DNA of 64,000 nucleotides, from contig CAJQLO010000002.1 in the NCBI GenBank assembly GCA_905479195.1, positions 124,001 through 188,000 of the forward strand, read 5' to 3'. This document shows, one piece after another, positions 55,544 to 64,000 of this stretch. A model generated the notes under the pieces. That model had not been told where the DNA came from, ran no database searches, and saw only the letters and a list, made by a program, of their open reading frames with translations. A program made the translations under genes and the position numbers. Each line of letters begins with the position of its first letter. Within the stretch, counting starts at the first letter, position 1. Source of the DNA: an uncultured Gammaproteobacteria bacterium (GTDB lineage Bacteria > Pseudomonadota > Gammaproteobacteria > GCA-002705445 > GCA-002716945).

Positions 55544-56107
55544 TTAATTTAATTCTATTTTAACATCGACGCCAGCAGCAAGGTCTAATTTCATTAAAGC
55601 ATCTACAGTTTTATCCGTAGGCTCAACGATATCCATCAGTCTTTTGTGTGTTCTAATCTCATATTGATCACGAGCATCTTTGTCTACATGAGGAGATACT
55701 AATATAGTAAATCTCTCTTTTCTGGTAGGTAACGGAATAGGACCTAATACTCGAGCTCCTGTTCTTTTTGCTGTTTCAACAATTTCTTTTGCTGATAAAT
55801 CTATAAGCTTATGGTCAAACGTTTTTAATCTTATTCTAATAGTTTGGGTATTTTTCTTTTTCGCCGCCTTAGTTTCAGTACTTTTTTTTGCAGTTGCTTT
55901 AGTAGCTGTGCTTTTTTTTGCAGTGACTTTAGTTTCAGTACTTTTTTTTGCAGTTGCTTTAGTAGCTGTGCTTTTTTTTGCAGTGACTTTAGTTTCAGTG
56001 CTTTTTTTTGCAGTTACTTTAGTTTCAGTGCTTTTTTTTGCAGTCGCTTTAGTAGCTGTGCTTTTTTTTGCAGTTGCTTTAGTTGGTGTATCTTTTTTTG
56101 TAACCAT
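55544..56107 (-). CDS. rpsJ: Ribosomal protein S10 (NusE) with long N-terminal lysine-rich repeat tail
   Basis: 30S head protein and, as NusE, a transcription antitermination factor. Residues 89-187 are an ordinary S10 ([17 protein letters not shown] near 125, [15 protein letters not shown] near 141). E. coli S10 has 103 residues; here 88 precede the core: a short start then eight 10-residue units of the type [10 protein letters not shown]. No ATG, GTG or TTG occurs in frame between residue 1 and the core. Differences between units include silent ones (GCA/GCG, GTA/GTC, AGC/AGT), consistent with translation. The ATG shares a base with the fusA stop (TAATG) and no Shine-Dalgarno is evident, so translation is probably coupled to fusA; tuf, usual at this place, is absent. 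Confidence 0.95.
   Translation of the reverse strand: MVTKKDTPTKATAKKSTATKATAKKSTETKVTAKKSTETKVTAKKSTATKATAKKSTETKVTAKKSTATKATAKKSTETKAAKKKNTQTIRIRLKTFDHKLIDLSAKEIVETAKRTGARVLGPIPLPTRKERFTILVSPHVDKDARDQYEIRTHKRLMDIVEPTDKTVDALMKLDLAAGVDVKIELN
55844..56083 (-). repeat. Eight tandem 30-bp repeats coding the S10 tail
   Basis: 240 bp made of eight 30-bp units, the last degenerate. On the minus strand units 1-7 each contain GCAAAAAAAAG (an A8 run). Two types alternate, with ACA-GCT or ACT-GAA at one end, giving Thr-Ala or Thr-Glu; adjacent pairs form near-identical 60-bp copies. All units stay in frame with S10. Confidence 0.95.
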
Positions 56108-58206
56108 TATGATGCCTGTTGTATTAAAGCTTCAGCTACACTTGATGGTAGTTCAGCATATTTAGTAAATTCCATTGTATACGTTGCTCTTCCTTGAGAC
56201 ATTGATCTTAATGATGTCGAGTATCCAAACATCTCTGATAATGGTACTTCTGCTTTTACTATGTTACCCATTGCAGTATCTTCCATTCCAAGAACAATCC
56301 CTCTTCGTCTATTTAAGTCTCCAGTAACATCTCCCAGATAATCTTTAGGGGTTACTGCTTCAACAGACATAACTGGTTCAAGTATAACTGGTCTAGCTTT
56401 TTTAGCACCTTCTTTAAACGCTTGTGATCCAGCTACTTTAAATGCTACTTCACTTGAATCAACATCATGAAAAGAACCGTCATATAAAGTTACTTTAACG
56501 TCAACAACTGGAAATCCACCAATCACTCCATTTTCCATTTGCTCGATAATTCCTTTTTCAACAGGGTTAATAAATTCTCTAGGTATTGCTCCACCCACAA
56601 TAGCATTCACAAATTCAAAGCCAGTGCCTGATTCTTGAGGTTCAAGTTTAAGCCATACATGACCATACTGTCCTCTACCACCACTTTGTTTAATATATTT
56701 AGCTTCCTGCTCAATAGGTGTTCTAATTGTTTCTCTATATGCAACTTGTGGCTTTCCAACATTTGCTTCAACAGAAAATTCTCTTTTCATTCTATCAACA
56801 ATTATTTCAAGATGAAGTTCTCCCATTCCAGAAATTATTGTTTGATTTGATTCTTGGTCTGTCGCTACTCTAAACGATGGGTCTTCTTGTGCTAACTTGC
56901 TTAGTGCTAACCCCATTTTTTCTTGGTCAGCTTTTGTTTTAGGTTCTACTGCAATAGATATTACAGGCTCAGGAAATTCCATTCTTTCTAGTGTAATTAT
57001 TGAATCTGGAGTACATAATGTATGTCCAGTAGTTACTGTTTTTAATCCTACAGCTGCAGCTATATCACCAGCTCTTACTTCTTTAACATCCTCTTTTGAA
57101 TTGGCATGCATTAACAATATTCTACCAATTCTTTCTTTCTTCATTGTTGTTGCGTTATAGACTGAATCTCCGGCTTTAAGCACACCCGAATAAACTCTGA
57201 AAAATGTTAATGAACCTACGAATGGGTCAGTTGCTATCTTGAATGCTAATGATGAAAATGGTTCATCATCTGATGATTTTCTCTCAGCAGGGGTTTCGTC
57301 TTTATCATCTAAAACTCCTGTTATAGCAGGCACATCAATTGGTGCTGGCATATAATTTATAATGTTATCTAACATTGTTTGTACACCTTTATTTTTAAAA
57401 GCAGTACCACATTGCGCTAAAACTATTTCGTTAGCTAAAGTTCTAATTCTTAATCCTTCTATAATTTTTTCAATTGGTAGATCACCATTAGTAAGATACT
57501 CGTCCATAAGTTCTTCGCTTGCTTCAGCTGCAGTCTCTAATAGTTGTTCTCTTAATTTATTTGATTGGTCTAGTAAGTCTGATGGAATATCTAAAGTTTC
57601 AAACTTCATTCCCATATTTTCTTCTTCCCAAATTATTGCTTTCATTGTTAGTAAATCAACAATACCTTTGAATTGATCTTCTGATCCTATTGGCACCTGT
57701 AAAGTGACAGGTGTTGAGCCAAGTCTTGTTTTTATTTGTTCTACAACTCTGAAATAATCTGCTCCTGCTCTATCCATTTTATTTACAAATACCATTCTTG
57801 GTACATTATATTTATTAGCTTGTCTCCAAACAGTTTCTGATTGAGGTTCGACACCACCTACCGCACAAAATACTGCAACAGCACCATCTAGTACTCGCAG
57901 TGATCTTTCAACTTCAATTGTAAAATCAACATGTCCAGGAGTATCAATGATATTAATTCTATGTTCTGGAAACTGACCAAGGCTACCTTTCCAAAAACAT
58001 GTAGTTGCAGCTGATGTTATAGTAATACCTCTTTCTTGCTCTTGCTCCATCCAATCCATTGTTGCAGCACCATCATGCACTTCACCAATTTTATGGGACA
58101 CGCCTGTGTAATATAATATTCTTTCTGTAGTAGTTGTCTTACCAGCATCAATATGGGCCATAATACCAATATTTCTATAATTTTCTATGGGAGTCTTTCT
58201 AGCCAT
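56107..58206 (-). CDS. fusA: Elongation factor G
   Basis: Translocation GTPase (699 residues, normal). G1 A-H-I-D-A-G-K-T at 17-24, D-T-P-G-H near 88, N-K-M-D near 142; domain IV with G-G-R-G-Q-Y-G-H-V near 511. In E. coli tufA follows; here rpsJ follows directly and shares one base. Part of the str operon, 3 bases after rpsG. Confidence 0.98.
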   Translation of the reverse strand: MARKTPIENYRNIGIMAHIDAGKTTTTERILYYTGVSHKIGEVHDGAATMDWMEQEQERGITITSAATTCFWKGSLGQFPEHRINIIDTPGHVDFTIEVERSLRVLDGAVAVFCAVGGVEPQSETVWRQANKYNVPRMVFVNKMDRAGADYFRVVEQIKTRLGSTPVTLQVPIGSEDQFKGIVDLLTMKAIIWEEENMGMKFETLDIPSDLLDQSNKLREQLLETAAEASEELMDEYLTNGDLPIEKIIEGLRIRTLANEIVLAQCGTAFKNKGVQTMLDNIINYMPAPIDVPAITGVLDDKDETPAERKSSDDEPFSSLAFKIATDPFVGSLTFFRVYSGVLKAGDSVYNATTMKKERIGRILLMHANSKEDVKEVRAGDIAAAVGLKTVTTGHTLCTPDSIITLERMEFPEPVISIAVEPKTKADQEKMGLALSKLAQEDPSFRVATDQESNQTIISGMGELHLEIIVDRMKREFSVEANVGKPQVAYRETIRTPIEQEAKYIKQSGGRGQYGHVWLKLEPQESGTGFEFVNAIVGGAIPREFINPVEKGIIEQMENGVIGGFPVVDVKVTLYDGSFHDVDSSEVAFKVAGSQAFKEGAKKARPVILEPVMSVEAVTPKDYLGDVTGDLNRRRGIVLGMEDTAMGNIVKAEVPLSEMFGYSTSLRSMSQGRATYTMEFTKYAELPSSVAEALIQQAS

Positions 58207-58209
58207 TTA

Positions 58210-58680
58210 CTACCACCTATAATGTGCAAACGCTTTATTAGCTTCTGCCATTTTATGAACATCTTCTCTTTTCTTGACAGCAGAACCTTTACCTTCACAG
58301 GCATCTAATAATTCTGATGCTAATTTATTTTTCATTGACTTATCATTTCTTTTTAATGCAGCATCTAAAATCCATCTCATAGCCAAAGACAATCTTCGTC
58401 TTGGGTTAACTTCTACTGGAACTTGATAGTTTGATCCACCAACTCTTCTTGATTTAACTTCAACAGATGGGCTTACATTCTGCAGAGCTTTTTCCATCAT
58501 CGACAATGGGTCTGCTTTATTCTTTGTGCTCATAATTTCTAAAGCTGCATAAATTATTTTTTCAGCTGTCCTTTTTTTACCATCAGACATAATCATATTT
58601 GTAAATCTTGAAACCACAGTACTATTAAAAATAGGATCTGGTTTTAAGTGTTTTTTAAATATAGTTTTTTTTCTAGGCAT
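58210..58680 (-). CDS. rpsG: Ribosomal protein S7
   Basis: Head-nucleating 30S protein, repressor of the str operon in E. coli (156 residues). M-P-R-K start, [11 protein letters not shown] near 81-91, R-W-I-L-D-A-A near 102 and the C-terminus [14 protein letters not shown]. Str operon. Confidence 0.98.
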   Translation of the reverse strand: MPRKKTIFKKHLKPDPIFNSTVVSRFTNMIMSDGKKRTAEKIIYAALEIMSTKNKADPLSMMEKALQNVSPSVEVKSRRVGGSNYQVPVEVNPRRRLSLAMRWILDAALKRNDKSMKNKLASELLDACEGKGSAVKKREDVHKMAEANKAFAHYRW

Positions 58681-58689
58681 AATTATTAT

Positions 58690-59064
58690 TTAAGCTTTTG
58701 GCTTTTTTGTTCCATATTTTGATCTTCCTTGTCTGCGGTTTTCTACTCCTTGAGTATCCAGGCTTCCTCTTACAACATGATATCGAACACCTGGCAAATC
58801 TTTTACTCTTCCGCCGCGTATAACTACAACAGAATGTTCTTGTAGGTTATGGCCTTCTCCACCGATATATGATGTTACTTCCTGACCATTTGTCAGTTTA
58901 ACCCTAGCTACCTTTCTTAGGGCAGAATTTGGTTTTTTTGGGGTTGTCGTATACACACGAGTACATACTCCTCTTCTTTGAGGACATGCCTCTAACGCAG
59001 GAACAGCTGTTTTATAAACTTTATCCCTTCTTGGTTTTCTAACAAGTTGATTAATTGTAGTCAT
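58690..59064 (-). CDS. rpsL: Ribosomal protein S12
   Basis: Decoding-centre protein (124 residues). [13 protein letters not shown] near 39-51 keeps the lysine associated with streptomycin sensitivity, and [12 protein letters not shown] near 85-96 holds the second resistance-associated Lys, also wild-type. First gene of the str operon, behind a consensus promoter. Confidence 0.98.
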   Translation of the reverse strand: MTTINQLVRKPRRDKVYKTAVPALEACPQRRGVCTRVYTTTPKKPNSALRKVARVKLTNGQEVTSYIGGEGHNLQEHSVVVIRGGRVKDLPGVRYHVVRGSLDTQGVENRRQGRSKYGTKKPKA

Positions 59065-59088
59065 AATATATCTTAATTTAATTCAAAA

Positions 59089-59117
59089 ATTCTATTCGCA
59101 CAGCATATAGCTGTCAA
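59089..59117 (-). promoter_or_regulatory. Consensus sigma-70 promoter of the str operon
   Basis: On the minus strand TTGACA (59112-59117), 17 bases, TAGAAT (59089-59094); start expected near 59082, leader about 18 bases. The spacer and part of the -35 form the palindrome ACAGC-ATATA-GCTGT (59100-59114), a possible operator. Confidence 0.85.
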
Positions 59118-59139
59118 GCAGATATTGCAACAAACATCT

Positions 59140-59173
59140 CATTAAACCTTGGTTTTGAACCAATGATTTAATG
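59140..59173 (-). terminator. Hairpin terminator after rpoC
   Basis: Eleven bases past the rpoC stop the minus strand can fold CATTAAA ... TTTAATG around an inner TTGGTT-CAA-AACCAA stem. A proper T-run is lacking (TTTGTT follows nearby), so termination may be partial, allowing some read-through into the str operon. Confidence 0.55.
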
Positions 59174-59183
59174 AAATAATCGT

Positions 59184-62100
59184 TTAAACAGGATCTACTG
59201 GTGTTTCCTCATCAATAACTGCATTCTTATTTTCTGTATAAGCAGTCATTTCTTCAGCTAGCTCTTTTTCAATTAGAGCAGTTTGGTCATCCTTAGTTTT
59301 TTCATTTCTCTTAGTGGATAAACTTGTACCACATGGTATTAATCTTCCAACAACCACATTCTCTTTCAGTCCTCTCAAGAAATCTTTTTTACCATTTACA
59401 GCTGCATCCGTTAAGACTCTAGTAGTCTCCTGGAATGAGGCTGCTGATATAAATGAATTAGTTACGAGTGAAGCCTTGGTAATACCAAGCAATATAGGCC
59501 TAAAAGTTGGCAATACAGCGCTAGAGTTTGAAGACTTAAGTTCATCTATAACTTCTAGCATAGCTGTTTTTTCCATTTGCTCTCCAACTATCAAGTCAGC
59601 ATCTCCAATTGATTCTATTTCAACCTTCTTCAGCATTTGCTTTAATATTACTTCAATATGTTTATCGTTAATGGCCACACCTTGAAGACGGTAAACATCC
59701 TGAACCTCTTTCACGATATGTTCTGCTAACTCCGTAACACCTCTATATCTCAAAATATCATGAGGGTCTAAAGCTCCTTCTGAGATGATTTCACCTTTTT
59801 CAACTTTTGCTCCCTCGAATACATTTAAGAGTTTTGTTTTTGCCAGCATCTGAACATGTTTATCCTCAACGCCATCTTTATTTATATAAGTTATTTCCAA
59901 TCTTCTCTTTCCTTTGGTCTCTTTACCAAATGAAACAATACCTGTCATTTCAGCAAGCTCAGCCTTGTCTTTTGGAATTCTTGCTTCAAATAAATCAGCA
60001 ACTCTAGGTAAACCACCTGTTATATCCCTTGTCCCTGATGTTTCTCTTGGAGTTCTAGCAATTGTATCGCCTATTCCAATAGTCATCCCATCCGTTAAAG
60101 ATACATTAGACTTTGATGGTAATATAAAATGCGCCGGTAAACTTGAGTTTGTTATATTTAAATCCATTCCTTTACTATCAACCAACGTAACCATAGGTTT
60201 TAAATTTTTGTCAAATGAAACACTTGTTTGATCTTTGATAAGTGTTGAAGATATGCCTGTCATATCATCAGTGATTTTTTCTATACTGACTCCTTCGACA
60301 AAATCTACAAATTTAACAATACCAGCTGTTTCTGTAATAATTGGAGTTGTGTATGGGTCCCACGTGGCAGTTGTTTGACCCATTTCCACTTTATCTCCAT
60401 CATTAATAGTAATAACAGAACCATATGGAATTTTATATCTTTCCTTTTCTCTTCCGCTAGCATCTAAAATTCCTAATTCTCCAGATCTAGAAACTACAAC
60501 ATTATGTTTTTCTGTATTAGCTACCACATTAAGATTATGATATTTTGCTGTTCCTGAAGATTTAACCTCAATACTGTTAGCTGCCACAGATCTTGATGCA
60601 GCTCCTCCAATATGGAATGTTCTCATTGTTAACTGAGTACCAGGCTCACCAATCGATTGAGCAGCTACAACGCCTACTGCTTCACCAGAAGATACTTTTC
60701 TACCTTTCGCTAGGTCTCTTCCGTAACATTTAGCACATATTCCATGTCTAGTTTCGCAGGTAATCGCTGATCTAACCCAGACTTCATCAACTGCGTTTTG
60801 TTCAAGTAAAACTACATTTTTTTCATCTATAAGAGTGTCCTTTGGAAGAATTACTTTTTTAGAATCTAAAATATTCAAGTCTCTTAATAATGTTCTACCT
60901 AATACTCTTTCTCTTAATGGTTGAACAATGTCTCCACCTTCAATAAGCGGCTTCATTAGAATGCCAAACTCAGTACCACAATCATCCTCTACCACAACTA
61001 AATCTTGGGACACATCTACAAGTCTTCGTGTTAAATACCCAGAGTTAGCAGTCTTAAGTGCGGTATCAGCCAATCCTTTTCTTGCTCCATGAGTAGAAAT
61101 AAAGTACTGCATTACATTTAATCCTTCTCTAAAATTTGCAGTAATAGGTGTTTCAATAATTGATCCATCAGGTTTCGCCATTAAACCCCTCATTCCTGAG
61201 AGTTGTCTAATTTGTGCTGCGGATCCCCTAGCACCAGAATCTGCCATCATATAAATAGAATTAAATGACTTATGCTCTACTGTTTTCCCGCCTTTGATCT
61301 TTGATTTCTCTATTCCTAATTCTTTCATCATCGCTTGTGAAACCTGGTCATTTGTATGTGACCAAATATCAACAACTTTGTTATATCTCTCACCAGATGT
61401 AAGAAGACCTGAGTTGTATTGTTTTTCAATATCTTTAACTTCTTTCTCAGCAGAAATAACCATTTTCTCTTTCTGTTGCGGTATAACCATATCGTCAACC
61501 CCAACTGATACTCCTGAAATTGTAGAATATTTAAAACCTGTATACATAATTTGGTCAGCTAACAATACCGTTGCTTTAAGACCTGCAAGACGATATGAGG
61601 CATCAAATAATGCCGATATAGCTCTCTTGTCTAAATCTTTATTTATATATGTAAATGGTATATTTTTAGGAAGTATTTCAGCTAAAACTGCTCTACCCAC
61701 AGTAGTGGACACAATTTTTGGTACAGCTGGTAAATCATCATCTTCACTTTCTTTAATCTCAATTCTTACTCGTATTTTAGCTTGTAAACTAACAACTTTT
61801 TGCTGATAAGCTCTATGAACTTCTTCCACATCACTAAAAATCATACCCTCGCCCATGGCATTAGGTTTTTCTCTAGACATATAATAGATACCCAGAACAA
61901 TGTCTTGAGAAGGAACAATTATTGGACTTCCATTAGACGGTGATAGAATATTATTACTTGATAACATGAGCACTCTAGTTTCAACTTGCGCTTCTAAGGA
62001 TAGCGGCACATGAACAGCCATTTGATCACCATCAAAATCAGCATTGAATGCTGCGCATACTAATGGATGAAGTTGTATTGCTTTTCCTTCTATCAAAATA

Positions 62101-63416
62101 GGTTCGAATGCTTGGATGCCCAATCTATGAAGTGTTGGCGCTCTATTTAACATTACCGGATACTCCTTGATAATTTCATCAAGAATATCCCAAACTTCTT
62201 CTCCTTCCTGCTCGACAACTTTTTTAGCAGCTTTAATTGTAGTTGTAATACCACGCAAATGTAATTTACCGAATATATGTGGCTTAAATAATTCTAAAGC
62301 CATTTTTTTCGGTATACCGCATTGATGCAACCTTAAGGTTGGTCCAACAACAATTACAGACCTACCAGAATAATCTACCCTTTTACCTAAAAGGTTTTGT
62401 CTAAATCTTCCGCCTTTGCCTTTGATCATATCCGCGAGTGATTTCAGCGGTCTTTTATTTGTACCTGTGATTGCGCGGCCTCTTCTACCATTATCAAGAA
62501 GAGCATCTACAGATTCCTGTAACATTCTTTTTTCGTTTCGCACAATAATTTCTGGTGCTTTAAGCTCCAAGAGCCTTTTTAATCTATTATTTCTATTTAT
62601 AACTCTTCTATATAAATCATTTAAATCAGAAGTTGCAAATCTTCCGCCTTCTAGTGGAACTAGAGGTCTTAAATCAGGCGGTAATACTGGTAATACGCTA
62701 AGTATCATCCATTCTGGCTTATTTCCAGATTTAATAAATGACTCAATTAACTTCAAACGTTTTACATTTCTTTTATTCTTCGCTTGAGACTTTGTATTAG
62801 CAATCTCATCTTTTAAATCTTCAAATGTTTTTTTGAGCTCAATTTCTTGTAATAACTCCATTATAGCTTCGGCACCCATGCCTACTTTTAAATCTGTACC
62901 ATATTCAGCTATAGCTTGTTGGTAACCATCTTCAGATAATAACTGTCCTCTTTCTAGAGGCGTTAAACCCCCATCAATTACAATATATGCTTCAAAGTAG
63001 AGAGCTTTTTCAATTTCTCTTAAAGTCATATCTAACATTAATCCAATCCTTGATGGTAATGATCTTAAGTACCAGATATGAGCAACCGGTGATGCCAGTT
63101 CAATATGTCCCATTCTATCTCTTCTAACTTTAGATAGAGTAACTTCAACTCCACATTTTTCACAGATCACGCCTCTATGTTTAAGTCGCTTATACTTACC
63201 ACATAGACATTCATAATCTTTTATAGGACCAAAAATTTTTGCACAAAACAAGCCATCTCTTTCTGGCTTAAATGTTCTGTAGTTGATTGTTTCAGGTTTA
63301 CGAACTTCTCCATAAGACCAAGATCTCATTAGGTCAGGCGAAGCTAAGGAAATTTTAATATGATCAAAATTATCTTCTTTGGTAGTTTTTTTAAACAAAT
63401 TTAACATGTCTTTCAT
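59184..63416 (-). CDS. rpoC: RNA polymerase beta-prime subunit
   Basis: Largest catalytic subunit (1410 residues; E. coli 1407). Zinc ribbon C-L-C-G-K-Y near 70 with C-E-K-C near 85; active-site N-A-D-F-D-G-D-Q near 460 with the three Mg2+-binding Asp; bridge/trigger region and second zinc site [11 protein letters not shown] near 890. Follows rpoB by 10 bases with AAGGAG upstream. Confidence 0.99.
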   Translation of the reverse strand: MKDMLNLFKKTTKEDNFDHIKISLASPDLMRSWSYGEVRKPETINYRTFKPERDGLFCAKIFGPIKDYECLCGKYKRLKHRGVICEKCGVEVTLSKVRRDRMGHIELASPVAHIWYLRSLPSRIGLMLDMTLREIEKALYFEAYIVIDGGLTPLERGQLLSEDGYQQAIAEYGTDLKVGMGAEAIMELLQEIELKKTFEDLKDEIANTKSQAKNKRNVKRLKLIESFIKSGNKPEWMILSVLPVLPPDLRPLVPLEGGRFATSDLNDLYRRVINRNNRLKRLLELKAPEIIVRNEKRMLQESVDALLDNGRRGRAITGTNKRPLKSLADMIKGKGGRFRQNLLGKRVDYSGRSVIVVGPTLRLHQCGIPKKMALELFKPHIFGKLHLRGITTTIKAAKKVVEQEGEEVWDILDEIIKEYPVMLNRAPTLHRLGIQAFEPILIEGKAIQLHPLVCAAFNADFDGDQMAVHVPLSLEAQVETRVLMLSSNNILSPSNGSPIIVPSQDIVLGIYYMSREKPNAMGEGMIFSDVEEVHRAYQQKVVSLQAKIRVRIEIKESEDDDLPAVPKIVSTTVGRAVLAEILPKNIPFTYINKDLDKRAISALFDASYRLAGLKATVLLADQIMYTGFKYSTISGVSVGVDDMVIPQQKEKMVISAEKEVKDIEKQYNSGLLTSGERYNKVVDIWSHTNDQVSQAMMKELGIEKSKIKGGKTVEHKSFNSIYMMADSGARGSAAQIRQLSGMRGLMAKPDGSIIETPITANFREGLNVMQYFISTHGARKGLADTALKTANSGYLTRRLVDVSQDLVVVEDDCGTEFGILMKPLIEGGDIVQPLRERVLGRTLLRDLNILDSKKVILPKDTLIDEKNVVLLEQNAVDEVWVRSAITCETRHGICAKCYGRDLAKGRKVSSGEAVGVVAAQSIGEPGTQLTMRTFHIGGAASRSVAANSIEVKSSGTAKYHNLNVVANTEKHNVVVSRSGELGILDASGREKERYKIPYGSVITINDGDKVEMGQTTATWDPYTTPIITETAGIVKFVDFVEGVSIEKITDDMTGISSTLIKDQTSVSFDKNLKPMVTLVDSKGMDLNITNSSLPAHFILPSKSNVSLTDGMTIGIGDTIARTPRETSGTRDITGGLPRVADLFEARIPKDKAELAEMTGIVSFGKETKGKRRLEITYINKDGVEDKHVQMLAKTKLLNVFEGAKVEKGEIISEGALDPHDILRYRGVTELAEHIVKEVQDVYRLQGVAINDKHIEVILKQMLKKVEIESIGDADLIVGEQMEKTAMLEVIDELKSSNSSAVLPTFRPILLGITKASLVTNSFISAASFQETTRVLTDAAVNGKKDFLRGLKENVVVGRLIPCGTSLSTKRNEKTKDDQTALIEKELAEEMTAYTENKNAVIDEETPVDPV

Positions 63417-63426
63417 AATAAACTCC

Positions 63427-64000
<574 letters not shown>

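Noticed and set aside
55844-56083. Regular 30-bp repeats that could be taken for a CRISPR array or minisatellite
   Set aside because: There are no spacers, units are contiguous and stay in frame with S10, and differences between units respect codons.
55844-56197. Long plus-strand open frames opposite the S10 repeat (Phe/Cys/Ser-rich)
   Set aside because: They are the mirror of the Lys-rich repeat; composition is implausible and no start signal fits.

Overview
The window is an AT-rich (roughly one third G+C by eye), densely packed bacterial chromosome segment. Gene order points to a gammaproteobacterium: proA-nadD-rsfS, leuS-lptE, miaB-ybeZ-ybeY-ybeX-lnt and yhdP-nitrilase-tldD-pmbA are arrangements typical of that class, and the rpoBC-str-S10-spc-alpha string is contiguous. 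Small intergenic gaps, 1-11 base overlaps and few terminators suggest a streamlined genome, for example a marine lineage such as SAR86 or SUP05. That placement is a guess from style, not from a marker search.

Layout. 1-4410 (minus): phosphate uptake and sensing (phoR, pstS, pstC, start of pstA) with a possible Pho box before pstS and a perfect hairpin between pstS and pstC. 4481-7792 (plus): a methyltransferase-like protein, an alanine/glycine:Na+ symporter and nadC. 7830-14970 (plus): a nine-gene Mrp-type cation/proton antiporter cluster with three separate NuoL/M/N-like subunits and no full-length MrpA. 14963-24891 (minus): pmbA, tldD, a Nit1-like amidase, yhdP, rsfS, nadD, proA, holA. 24925-28640: a beta-hydroxyacid dehydrogenase, an Irr-like Fur-family regulator, and a minus-strand operon of rubrerythrin, a GlpC/HdrD-like Fe-S protein and a DUF3501 protein. 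28799-30886: pyrD, an unknown 100-residue protein and a metallo-beta-lactamase-fold hydrolase. 30888-39327 (minus): lptE, leuS, lnt, corC, ybeY, ybeZ, miaB, ssb. 39370-39711: a possible gene remnant. 39730-42585: uvrA. 42575-64000 (minus): rplQ back through the alpha, spc, S10 and str operons to rpoC and the end of rpoB.

The most unusual items are these. (1) Ribosomal protein S10 carries an N-terminal tail of eight 10-residue Lys/Thr/Ala repeats (240 bp). Seven of the repeats contain an A8 run in the phase of a -1 slippery heptamer, and L3, the next gene, has an acidic/Ala-rich C-terminal tail. (2) The rubrerythrin operon has a consensus sigma-70 promoter whose -10 box lies inside a perfect Irr-type palindrome. 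A classical Fur box lies in the same intergenic region, the probable Irr gene sits at the other end of the operon, and a strong hairpin follows the rubrerythrin gene. (3) nadD and lnt have no ATG, GTG or TTG that would keep their essential N-termini and seem to start at ATT and ATA; one Mrp gene may do the same.

Together the window covers the core gene-expression machinery plus membrane energetics (Na+/H+ exchange, Na+-coupled amino acid uptake), phosphate scavenging, NAD and pyrimidine synthesis, and iron/peroxide defence. No tRNA, rRNA, CRISPR array, insertion sequence or phage gene was seen.
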